This document shows positions 36,076 to 43,601 of a stretch of DNA of 53,825 bases, piece after piece; positions within the stretch are counted from its first letter, which is position 1; each line of letters begins with the position of its first letter. The notes below the pieces were generated by a model. The model was not told the origin of the DNA and made no database searches. It saw only the letters and a list, made by a program, of their open reading frames with translations. The DNA comes from Byssovorax sp. (lineage in GTDB: Bacteria; Myxococcota_A; Polyangia; Polyangiales; Polyangiaceae), in contig JANYGI010000029.1 in the NCBI GenBank assembly GCA_025362495.1, positions 1 through 53,825 on the forward strand. Direction: 5' to 3'. A program made the translations under genes and the position numbers.

Positions 36076-36709
36076 TCAATCGAGGTGAGTCAGCCGCACG
36101 CCGTCGCGCCAGATGGTGATCGGCCCATCGTCCGAGACCTTGATCGCGATGCCGGAGAAGCTCGCGCGCCACGCCGCCGAGGTCCGGGCGCCGTCGGCGC
36201 TCTGCGCCCGGCCGAAGCCATGCTCGCGCAGCACCTCGTCGGGGGCGGGTTTGACCATGCAGGCGATGTCGACGACCCGCCCGCGCATGTCGGCTGTCGA
36301 AGGGCGACATGTCGGCGATGGCGCGCGCGAAGCGGGTGTCGGTGAGGGCGTGCCAGGCGTCGTCGGCGTCGACGGTCGGGCAGCGCGCGAGATCTTCGTT
36401 GAAGAGGTGCGCGAAGCGACGCACGAAGGTGAGATCGGATCGAGTGTCGCTCGCGCCGGGCGCCGCGAGCGGCACCGCGCAAGCCGCGTAGGGCTGCCTC
36501 CCGCCCTCGGGGTAGAGGAACACGACGACCGAGTGGTGCTGCGCGTCCCACACCGCGCGCGGCATCCCGCCGCTCGCCTTGCGGTGCCGGCGCAGGAGCT
36601 GCTGCACGAGCTCGGGCGAGAGGATCTTGGCCTCGTCGACGGGGAAGATGTCGCCGAGCGATCTCCGCAGCAGCTCGACCTCGGAGTCGGGAGTGACGGA
36701 TGAGCTCAC
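36076..36709 (-). pseudogene. Hypothetical gene interrupted by a single frameshift
   Basis: The minus strand encodes a protein that starts MSSSVTPDSEVELLRRSLGD (ATG 36709) and reads well to IADMSPFDSRH near 36285. It then continues in another frame as MRGRVVDIACMVKPAPDEVL to TIWRDGVRLTHLD, with a stop at 36076. The whole span is 634 bp, one base off a multiple of three, as expected from one indel around 36285-36295. The joined protein would be about 210 residues: an alpha/beta protein with PRAVWDAQHHSVVVFLYPEG and FVRRFAHLFNEDLARCP. I do not recognise the family. The indel may be a real mutation or a sequencing error. Confidence 0.6.
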
Positions 36710-36985
36710 AGGTGTCCTGGAGGAGTATCAGGCTCGATCGCGCCAAGCGAGGATAGCCGCCATCGCAGGTGCGCCCGGTGATCGCCAGCGCACTCCGTGT
36801 GCCAATTGCGCGCCTTCATCGCGGTCGCGCGCGGCGCGGCGCGGCCGTGGGAGCCCGGGATGCTCGCTCGTTGTCAGCGCGGAAGATGAGTGAGCACGAA
36901 CACTGTTATTTTGTACCTCTCGTTCATTCCATCATCCGAGCGCATCGCGAGCCAGATCCGCCGACGATCCGCTACGCTCGCCTCG

Positions 36986-37957
36986 ATGGGTCAGCGCAGC
37001 ACCACGGAGACGGTCGTCACCGTTCTCCAGGCATTCTTGCAGCAGCGGAGCTGGAAGCAGGCCGATCTCGCGCGCCACGCGGACGTCACCGTCGCGGCCT
37101 TGCGCAAGCACCTCAACGAGCTCACGGCCAGCGGGTTCCCTCTCGAACGCGAGGTCGAGCATCCTCACGTGTGGTGGAGCGTCCCGAAGGGGTGGTTCCC
37201 GGGCGCGGTGCTGTTCGACTCCGAGAGCGTCCCGGAGCTGCTGCGGCAGCTGAGCCGCTTGCCCCGCAGCGCCGCGCGTGATCGCTTGATTCGCCGCATC
37301 ATCGAGGCCGCGCCGCGCCGGCCCACGATCGCCCCCGACGGGCCCACCGTGCTGACGCGGCAGCCGACCGAGAGCGAGGAGACCTATCTCCCGCTCGCCG
37401 AAGACGCGGCGAACCGGCGGATCTGCCTCGCGTTCAAGTACTTCACGATGAGCCGCGGCGCCGTCGAGTGGCGAGACGCGTCGGTGCAACGCGTGGTGAT
37501 CGGGCCCCCGGCGCGGTTCGTCGCCGTGTGCCATCGCGACGGCGCGCTCAAGTGGTTTCGCCTCGACAACGTGCTCGGCGCGCGCCTCGACGACTCCGTA
37601 CCTCACCGCGCGGCCGATCCCGCCCGGGTCGAGGCGATGCTGAAAGAGAGCGTGGACGGCTTTCATCAGGGCGACACGCTCACGTGCTCGTTCTTCGTCC
37701 GGGCCCCCGAGTCGCGCTGGGTCGAGCGGAACCTGCCTGGCTCGATGACGGCCGACGTGGTCCCGGGCGGCCTACGCTTCACGACCACCACGGCGGGAGT
37801 GCTGCGACTCGCGCGCCACGTCGTCGGACTCGGCGCCGCGGCCCGCGCCGAGACACCGGAGCTCGCGCTCCTCGTCGCGGAGCTCGCGCGCGGAGCGCTG
37901 CAGTCGGCGAGCTCGGGCCTCGACGGGGCTACGCCGTCCCCCGCCGTCGACCCTTAG
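36986..37957 (+). CDS. WYL-domain transcriptional regulator
   Basis: The 323-residue protein has an N-terminal winged helix-turn-helix (about 5-65: VVTVLQAFLQQRSWKQADLA then RHADVTVAALRKHLNELTAS). A WYL domain at about 145-205 reads RICLAFKYFTMSRG, VQRVVIGPPARFVAVCHRDG and ALKWFRLDNVLGARL, with the usual Arg/Trp-rich ligand pocket. The C-terminal domain resembles a WCX domain. WYL regulators sense nucleic acids or nucleotides in several defence and damage responses. I chose the ATG at 36986; a GTG/ATG-type start at 36890 would add 32 low-complexity residues. An AT-rich patch at 36899-36935 may hold the promoter. Confidence 0.88.
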   Translation: MGQRSTTETVVTVLQAFLQQRSWKQADLARHADVTVAALRKHLNELTASGFPLEREVEHPHVWWSVPKGWFPGAVLFDSESVPELLRQLSRLPRSAARDRLIRRIIEAAPRRPTIAPDGPTVLTRQPTESEETYLPLAEDAANRRICLAFKYFTMSRGAVEWRDASVQRVVIGPPARFVAVCHRDGALKWFRLDNVLGARLDDSVPHRAADPARVEAMLKESVDGFHQGDTLTCSFFVRAPESRWVERNLPGSMTADVVPGGLRFTTTTAGVLRLARHVVGLGAAARAETPELALLVAELARGALQSASSGLDGATPSPAVDP

Positions 37958-38043
37958 TACAGCGACCCTCGGTGTGCGGCGCTGCCCTTCTGCGCTCGCG
38001 ATGTGACCAATCCAACAGCCATCCTGCCTCGACATCTCCAAAC

Positions 38044-39147
38044 ATGACTCAAGCACGACAGGGAACGTTGCGCCTGGATCCCGGCGAGAGCCGCCTCATC
38101 GAGCACGTCGCCCGCGAGCTCTCGCTCTTGCCGTCAGGCGCGCAGCCAGCGGCCCTGTTCGACGCGATCCGGCCGTGCGTGCCGCTCGCCGCGGGGCTCT
38201 TCTCCATCATCCGCCCGCGCGCGCCCGACGCCTTCGTCAGCCACGCCGTCGCGCTCCCGCAAGACGTGTTCGAGAGCTGGATGGCCACCTCGCCCGAGCA
38301 GCTCGCGCGCACCCTGGCGCCGGTGATCTCGTCGGGTCCAGGCGACCTGTGGCGCGACTCGGAGACGCTCACCGGCGCGCAGCGCGAGCAGCTCGACGTC
38401 CTGCGCAAGCTCGATGACGCCGGCCTCGGCGAGGGGGCCGGCTACAAGGTCCTGGAGCGCGCGCTCCCCGGGCAAGGAGTCGAGCACTTCATGATGGCCT
38501 TGCTCATGGAACGCGGCGACGCGGTGCCGCTGCGATCTCGAGCGTTGCTCGCCGCGCTGAACCCGGCCCTCCACGCCGCGGCGCTCCGGATCGGCCTGCC
38601 GCTCGTGGCCCGCGTGCCCATGCTCGCGCAGATCGTGGACGAGCAGTCGCTCGGCTACGTCTGCCTCACGACCACGGGATCGGTGCTGGAGGCCAACCGG
38701 CGCGCGCACGCTCTCGTGGTGCGTTACCGCGACGCCGCGGGCATCACCGGGCGCGCCCGTGTCCTCGGCGACTTCGTCGCGCGCGCCCTGGAGACAGCGA
38801 GGGGGCAGCACGACTGGCTCCTCCCCGCGACCAACCCGAGCTCGATCCTCGTGGTGAATGCGCACCGGCTCGCGAAGGAGACTCACTCTCTCCCGGACGA
38901 CGTGATCCTCCTCCAGCTGAAGGAGATCCTTCTACCGGCGGCCCCTTCGGGCCCGCCGTCCCCGCTTCTCCTGCTCACCGAGCGCCAGCAAGAGATTGCC
39001 CTCCTCCTCGCGCGTACCGGCAGCTCGTACAAGCAGATCGCCGCGCAGCTCGGCATCAGCGAGTCCACCTTGCGCAAGCACGGGGAGAACATCTACCGCG
39101 CGCTCGGCATCCACTCCCGCGCCGAGCTTTCTGCGCTCCTCCGGTGA
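38044..39147 (+). CDS. LuxR-type HTH regulator upstream of the terpene gene
   Basis: The 367-residue protein has a LuxR/FixJ helix-turn-helix at about 309-367 (LTERQQEIALLLARTGSSYK, QIAAQLGISESTLRKHGENI, YRALGIHSRAELSALL). A PAS-like segment sits before it (ESLGYVCLTTTGSVLEANRR, AHALVVRY), and the first 180 residues are an unassigned sensory domain. There is no receiver Asp. The same-strand cis-prenyltransferase/terpene cyclase gene starts 204 bp after the stop, so this is the natural candidate for its activator. It follows the WYL gene at 86 bp on the same strand. Confidence 0.88.
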   Translation: MTQARQGTLRLDPGESRLIEHVARELSLLPSGAQPAALFDAIRPCVPLAAGLFSIIRPRAPDAFVSHAVALPQDVFESWMATSPEQLARTLAPVISSGPGDLWRDSETLTGAQREQLDVLRKLDDAGLGEGAGYKVLERALPGQGVEHFMMALLMERGDAVPLRSRALLAALNPALHAAALRIGLPLVARVPMLAQIVDEQSLGYVCLTTTGSVLEANRRAHALVVRYRDAAGITGRARVLGDFVARALETARGQHDWLLPATNPSSILVVNAHRLAKETHSLPDDVILLQLKEILLPAAPSGPPSPLLLLTERQQEIALLLARTGSSYKQIAAQLGISESTLRKHGENIYRALGIHSRAELSALLR

Positions 39148-39153
39148 GCCGGT

Positions 39154-39169
39154 CTGAACAGCCATTCAG
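39154..39169. promoter_or_regulatory. Inverted repeat, possible regulator site 1
   Basis: CTGAACAGCCATTCAG has CTGAA/TTCAG arms around a 6-bp spacer, just after the LuxR gene and 183 bp before the terpene gene start. It matches the site at 39282-39297 in 12 of 16 positions. Its role as an operator is inference. Confidence 0.45.
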
Positions 39170-39281
39170 TCGACTCCAATGCATCGAGTCGCTGTGGTTT
39201 GTCCGATGATCCTCCTCGCCACCGCGCGGCGCTGACTGCGCGCTCGGTCAGGCAGTGAGGGATCGCGCCCGATCGACAAGG

Positions 39282-39297
39282 CTGAACGATCACTCAG
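39282..39297. promoter_or_regulatory. Inverted repeat, possible regulator site 2
   Basis: CTGAACGATCACTCAG shares the CTGAAC....CA.TCAG frame with the site at 39154. It ends 54 bp before the ATG of the fusion gene, where a promoter-binding activator or repressor would act. Confidence 0.45.
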
Positions 39298-39351
39298 CCA
39301 GTCCTAACCAGGCGTCGAGTTCGAACGAGGGGGCGAGCGACGCTCCGTCTC

Positions 39352-41820
39352 ATGTGCAAACCCTCATTCGATGCCGGATCTGCCGAGCCGCGGGCCGAAG
39401 GGCCTCTTGCTCCTCACTCCCTCTTCATCCTCCCCGAGCTGGACGAGCCTCGAAGTCACGAGCTCAGCGTGCTCATCCTCGCCGACGGTAACCGCCGCTC
39501 CTCGTCCGGGGGCGGCTACGCCGGAGGCGCGCGCCGGATCGTCTCCACGGCAGAGCACCTCGCCCGGCGCCGCGACGTCGGCACCATGGTCGCTTGCATT
39601 CTCTCCCGGGACAACGTGGCCAAGCGCGGACAGGGCTTCTTCTTCGAGCTCTACCGCGAGTTCATCCAGCTCGGCGTGGAGATCGCCACGCGGGGGGCGC
39701 TCGTCGACGCCGGCGTGCACCTCGGGATCCGGGGAGATCTCGAGTCCTTGCGCCGGCGCGGCGGCCACGCCGTGCTCCTCGCGGACGCGATCGAGGCCGT
39801 GGCAGCGATGACGGACACCGTGGCCGAGCCCGCGCTGCGGCTGGTCCTCGGCGTCGGGTACGGGGCGGAAACCGCGCGCGAGCTCGACGTCGACATCATC
39901 CTTCGGACTGGCATGGAGGAGGCCGGCGTCCTGCGGTTGAGCGGGCTGCAGACGAGCGGGCGTATCGTCAACGCCGCGACTGCCACGCTCTGGCCCGACG
40001 TCGAGCCGCGCGAGGTGGACGAGCTGATAGCGCTCTGTCCGCCGCGCCGTTCGCCGCGGTTTCGCGCTGGACATGGCCTCTCCGCGATCGTCGATCTCGT
40101 CGTCGCCCTGGCGAAGTCCGACCTCGATCCGCCGGTGCGAATCACCATCCCCGCCTCGGCGCCGAGCGCGGAGATCGCGGCGGCCATGGCGCGCCTTCAC
40201 GCCGGTGCCCTGCGCGGCTGCGGGCGGATCGCCGTCGAGTACGAGGGCGCCACGTACGGGGCAGCCGCGGGGGCGCCTCGGCACCTGCTCCGCGTCGTGG
40301 GTGGTTTGAAGGCGGGGCGGTCCTCGCTCGAAGGAGAGCTGCTCTCGGTGCTGGCCCCGGGGCAGCGGCCGCCGTCGTTCACCGTGCCGGACTGGCTTGC
40401 TCTGGATCAAGCCAACGTGCACGCGTGCGGCGCCGCCGCCGAGGACCTGGTCGCCGGCGTCCGCGCCGCTCAGCGCTTCTCCGCGGCGCATCCGGCGCTC
40501 CTCGGCAGCGATCGCGCCCCCGGGGCCGTCCCCGTAGCGCCTGCGCCCGTGGTCGTTCCGCGACGCGTCGCCACGACGGAGCGAGACGAGCTCGGGGATC
40601 GCTTCGCCGAGAGAATGCTCGCCTGGGCCGGAGCTGCGGGCCTCGTGCTCCCCGGCGACGCGTGGATGACCGCCGCCCGGAACTACGCGCTCACGGCCTT
40701 CTTCATCCACGTTCGCGTCCCGACCGAGTGGGATCCCGCCGGCGCCCGCTGGGAAGAGCGCGCCGAGCTCGCCGCGCGCTACATGCTGCTCGTGGCCGCG
40801 GGGGACGAGGGGATCTTCGATCGGAGCATCGCCGACGAGACGCCGCCTTTGCGATGCGCCCGGCTCGAGCAGTCCTCACGGTTCCTCCGCGACGCGCTCG
40901 CGCCAGCGGGATCGGGATCGGGATCTAGCGCACAGCCCCCGAACATCGAGGGGAGCGCGCTCCTCGCCGCTCTCGCCGCGCAGTGGCGGGCCCTCGACGA
41001 TCAGGTCCGCGCCGCCTGCCTGCCCGCGGCGGCGGCGGCCTTTCGCGCGGGCCTCGACGATCTCTACCGCGCCAGCGTCGCCGAGCACCGCGCCGGGATC
41101 GGAGCCAGTCCGTTCTCCACGCCTCCCGGGGCTCCTGTCGACAGAGAGGCACTCTCCGCCGCGATGGAAGAGCGCTTTGCCGGGGCGCCGGCCTGCGTCG
41201 CAGCGCGAGCCCGCGAGCTCGCCCGAGACCCCGCGGAGCTCCACGGTGCGGCCGGGCGCGACGAGCTCCGCGCGCTCGTGTACCTCGCCGAGGTCTCCGG
41301 CGCGATCGGGGCAGGGTTGCTGTTCCGCGCCGCCGCTCTCTCGGCGCCTGCCGCGAGCGTCACCCGCTCGGGCCTCGCCGCGCTCGACGCCGCAGCGACG
41401 CTCCTCGACTACCACGTGCGCCTCTCCAACGACGTCTCGGGCTTCCTCGACTCGCCCGGCGGCGATCGCGACGACAAAGAGAACGCGTGCACGATCCTGG
41501 TGCCTCGATCGGCGTCGGGAGCGGCGCGCGCCGCGGCGATGGTCGCGGCGCTCGCCACGTGCAGGCGGCTAGCCGCCTGGCTCGGCGTCGAGATCGGCGG
41601 TCACCTCGCGCGGCTCGCGGCGGTGTGGCCCTGGATGGCCGTCGTCTTCCAGCGCGGGGTGTTCGTCGGGCGCCGCGTCTACGAGGTCGGCCACTACACC
41701 ACCGCGTCCCGCGCGCAGCTCCGCGCGATCTTCGCCGAGGCCGACGCGGCGCTCGGATCCGCGGCCCGACGCGCGCCCCGGCTGTCGCCGTCACGTGTCG
41801 ACGAGATTGTCAATACGTGA
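39352..41820 (+). CDS. Fusion of cis-prenyltransferase (UppS-like) and class I terpene cyclase-like domains
   Basis: An 822-residue protein. Residues about 38-220 match cis-prenyltransferases: LADGNRRS (D45-G-N-R-R49, the catalytic P-loop), LSRDN (S85, N88 of S-x-E-N), VHLGIRGDL, and VDIILRTGMEEAGVLRLSG (R185-T-G, then R195-x-S197) ending in TLWPDV (214-216). The domain is compact: the usual 50-70 residues between N-Y-G-G and R-T-G are cut to about 15. The His of G-H-K-A-G is Tyr56, and the Mg-binding Glu before L-W-P-D is not seen. A Pro/Ala linker near 380-400 leads to an all-helical C-terminal half with an acidic motif DEGIFD (485-490, like DDHFLE of geosmin synthase), RLSNDVSGFLD (N693) as a degenerate NSE motif, and DDKENACTILV. 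No signal peptide or membrane span. I infer linked making and cyclising of a cis-prenyl diphosphate. Confidence 0.75.
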   Translation: MCKPSFDAGSAEPRAEGPLAPHSLFILPELDEPRSHELSVLILADGNRRSSSGGGYAGGARRIVSTAEHLARRRDVGTMVACILSRDNVAKRGQGFFFELYREFIQLGVEIATRGALVDAGVHLGIRGDLESLRRRGGHAVLLADAIEAVAAMTDTVAEPALRLVLGVGYGAETARELDVDIILRTGMEEAGVLRLSGLQTSGRIVNAATATLWPDVEPREVDELIALCPPRRSPRFRAGHGLSAIVDLVVALAKSDLDPPVRITIPASAPSAEIAAAMARLHAGALRGCGRIAVEYEGATYGAAAGAPRHLLRVVGGLKAGRSSLEGELLSVLAPGQRPPSFTVPDWLALDQANVHACGAAAEDLVAGVRAAQRFSAAHPALLGSDRAPGAVPVAPAPVVVPRRVATTERDELGDRFAERMLAWAGAAGLVLPGDAWMTAARNYALTAFFIHVRVPTEWDPAGARWEERAELAARYMLLVAAGDEGIFDRSIADETPPLRCARLEQSSRFLRDALAPAGSGSGSSAQPPNIEGSALLAALAAQWRALDDQVRAACLPAAAAAFRAGLDDLYRASVAEHRAGIGASPFSTPPGAPVDREALSAAMEERFAGAPACVAARARELARDPAELHGAAGRDELRALVYLAEVSGAIGAGLLFRAAALSAPAASVTRSGLAALDAAATLLDYHVRLSNDVSGFLDSPGGDRDDKENACTILVPRSASGAARAAAMVAALATCRRLAAWLGVEIGGHLARLAAVWPWMAVVFQRGVFVGRRVYEVGHYTTASRAQLRAIFAEADAALGSAARRAPRLSPSRVDEIVNT

Positions 41821-41870
41821 ATCATCGCATGGCAAGATCTCCACTGCTTCGCTAGCGTCGGCGTCCCGTC

Positions 41871-42992
41871 ATGAATCATCGAGTCGAGCTGGTCAGCCTC
41901 ACGATCCAGGACGTGGCGGCCCTCGACGGGCCGATCGAGCTCGGGCCATTCTCCCGCGGCGTCAACGTGATCCGCGGGCGCCGCGAGGGCGCGAGCGCCT
42001 CGGTCGTCCTGGCGCTGCGCGCGGTGGTGTTCGAGCGTCACGACGCCCATCACGACGGGATCAAGGCCTTGCGCGCGAAGGCGACGCGCGGCGCCCCCGA
42101 GATCGGCGTCGAGCTGTCCATCGACGGAGAGCGGGTGAGCGTCCGCAAGCGCTTCCTCGACCGGCCCTTCGCCGAGGTGCGCCTCCGCGACGAAGCGGGC
42201 GTCGTCACCGGCGGCGCCGCCGAGGATCTGCTGCTCGATCGCCTCCGCGGCGATGCCTCGCGCGAGGCCGGGCGCGCGCAGAACGATGCCGGGAGCTCGA
42301 GCGCGGCCGGATCGGCGCTCGATCCGACGGCGCAGCACGCGGCGGTGATCGGGCAGCTCGCCGCGATGGAGGCGCAGCTCCCCGGGCTCGACGCCGTGCG
42401 ACGCGCCGCGGTCACCGCGGAGGCCCTGGCCCACGCGCGCGAGATCCTGGCCGACGCGACCGAGCTCGACCTGGCGAACGCCGAGGCGGAGCTGGCGGCC
42501 GCGCACCGCGCGATCGCGGAGAGCTGCGCATCGAGCCCGGCGCCGCGCGGGGGGCCGCTCTGGGCGCGTCACGCGTCGGCGAAGGCCGCGCTCGTTCCCG
42601 CGCACCGACGCGCACGCGACGCCGCGACGGCGCTCGACGGGGCGCCTCTGCGGGAGCTTCAGGGCGAGACGCTGCGCGCGGGCGGCGCCATCGCCGCTTG
42701 CATGCGGCGCGCTGCCGAGCTCCGCGCGCGCGCGCAGGTGCTCGCGGCCTGGAGCGTCGACGGTCGCGGCTCGTTGCCGCTCGTCTTCGAAGATCCGACG
42801 CCGTGGCCGGAGCACGCCCGGTGGCGATCGATCGTGCAAGCCCTGCGTGAAGCGTCGAGCGAGCGCCAGATCCTCGTGCTCACCGCTCACCCTTCACGCT
42901 TCAACCGCCTCCAGGTCGACTGCGCGGTGGACCTCGATCAAGCCCGCGACGAGGGACCGCGCGCGTCCCGGCTCGACACGCTCGCGGGCTGA
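41871..42992 (+). CDS. Rad50/YhaN-like ATPase relative with a lost Walker A Lys
   Basis: A 373-residue protein. The N-terminus VELVSLTIQDVAALDGPIEL then GPFSRGVNVIRGRREGAS has the beta strands and loop position of SMC/Rad50/YhaN ATPases. But the P-loop G-x4-G-K-S/T reads G36-RREG-A-S-A, so the Lys is Ser and a key Gly is Ala. The C-terminus SLPLVFEDPTPWPEHARWRS then QILVLTAHPSRF matches the Walker B / D-loop / H-loop order of YhaN-type proteins, with E307-D308. Only a short coiled-coil-like stretch lies between (about 150-290), far shorter than in real SMC proteins. ATP hydrolysis looks unlikely; it may bind a partner or DNA. It starts 50 bp after the terpene gene on the same strand. Confidence 0.65.
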   Translation: MNHRVELVSLTIQDVAALDGPIELGPFSRGVNVIRGRREGASASVVLALRAVVFERHDAHHDGIKALRAKATRGAPEIGVELSIDGERVSVRKRFLDRPFAEVRLRDEAGVVTGGAAEDLLLDRLRGDASREAGRAQNDAGSSSAAGSALDPTAQHAAVIGQLAAMEAQLPGLDAVRRAAVTAEALAHAREILADATELDLANAEAELAAAHRAIAESCASSPAPRGGPLWARHASAKAALVPAHRRARDAATALDGAPLRELQGETLRAGGAIAACMRRAAELRARAQVLAAWSVDGRGSLPLVFEDPTPWPEHARWRSIVQALREASSERQILVLTAHPSRFNRLQVDCAVDLDQARDEGPRASRLDTLAG

Positions 42993-43084
42993 ACCAGCTC
43001 CGTCGGCGTCGCCGCGCGGGACCGGCCCGCAACGATTGGTTGTCCGGGCAGGGCTGCCCGAGTACAAGGCGAGCGAAACCGCCC

Positions 43085-43540
43085 ATGTCCACCTTCACGA
43101 ACGTCATCACCGCCGGCTACCGCAAGAACCGCGATCGCCTCACGCCCCGCTTCCCCGAAGCGCGCAATTTCCTCCTCGCGCTCGAGCAGCTGCACGACGA
43201 GACGGCCGGTCGATTTCACCTCGGCACCGACCAGAACATGCACCTCTATCTGGAGGATCGCTTCCTGGTCTACATCCGCCTCGAGAAGCTCTCGTCGGCT
43301 CGCCCTTCGCTCGTCTTCTCGCCGAAGGCGCACAACGACACCATCAAGGACGACACGCGACGGACGCCCGAGCTCCTCTGCTCCACGCCGATCCGCGATC
43401 TCGTCGAGAAGCACCGCGGCGGCAGCGGCGGCTGGGCCAAGCGCGAGCGCGAGAAGGGCGTCGAGCTCTTCCGCATCGAGGCCGGCGCGACCGAGGCGTT
43501 CTTCGCCGATCTGCTCCAGGTGATCCGCGCGCTGACGTGA
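43085..43540 (+). CDS. Hypothetical protein
   Basis: A 151-residue soluble protein, starting at the ATG at 43085. Recognisable pieces are NVITAGYRKNRDRLTPRFPE, FHLGTDQNMHLYLEDRFLVY and ELFRIEAGATEAFFADLLQV. The mix of beta strands and an amphipathic C-terminal helix suggests an alpha/beta fold. I do not recognise the family. It ends just before the hairpin at 43551. It may share a transcript with the ATPase-like gene 92 bp upstream. Confidence 0.7.
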   Translation: MSTFTNVITAGYRKNRDRLTPRFPEARNFLLALEQLHDETAGRFHLGTDQNMHLYLEDRFLVYIRLEKLSSARPSLVFSPKAHNDTIKDDTRRTPELLCSTPIRDLVEKHRGGSGGWAKREREKGVELFRIEAGATEAFFADLLQVIRALT

Positions 43541-43550
43541 ACGAAAGCTG

Positions 43551-43592
43551 CCCCTGGCCGGCCCGCCGCGTCGCGCGCGGGCCGGCCAGGGG
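43551..43592. terminator. Strong hairpin between convergent genes
   Basis: CCCCTGGCCGGCCCG at 43551-43565 is exactly complementary to CGGGCCGGCCAGGGG at 43578-43592 around a 12-bp loop. The perfect 15-bp GC stem sits between the convergent ends at 43540 and 43602 and could end transcription from both sides. No U tract follows, so it is a GC-type hairpin, not a classical terminator. Confidence 0.75.
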
Positions 43593-43601
43593 AGCGCGCT
43601 C

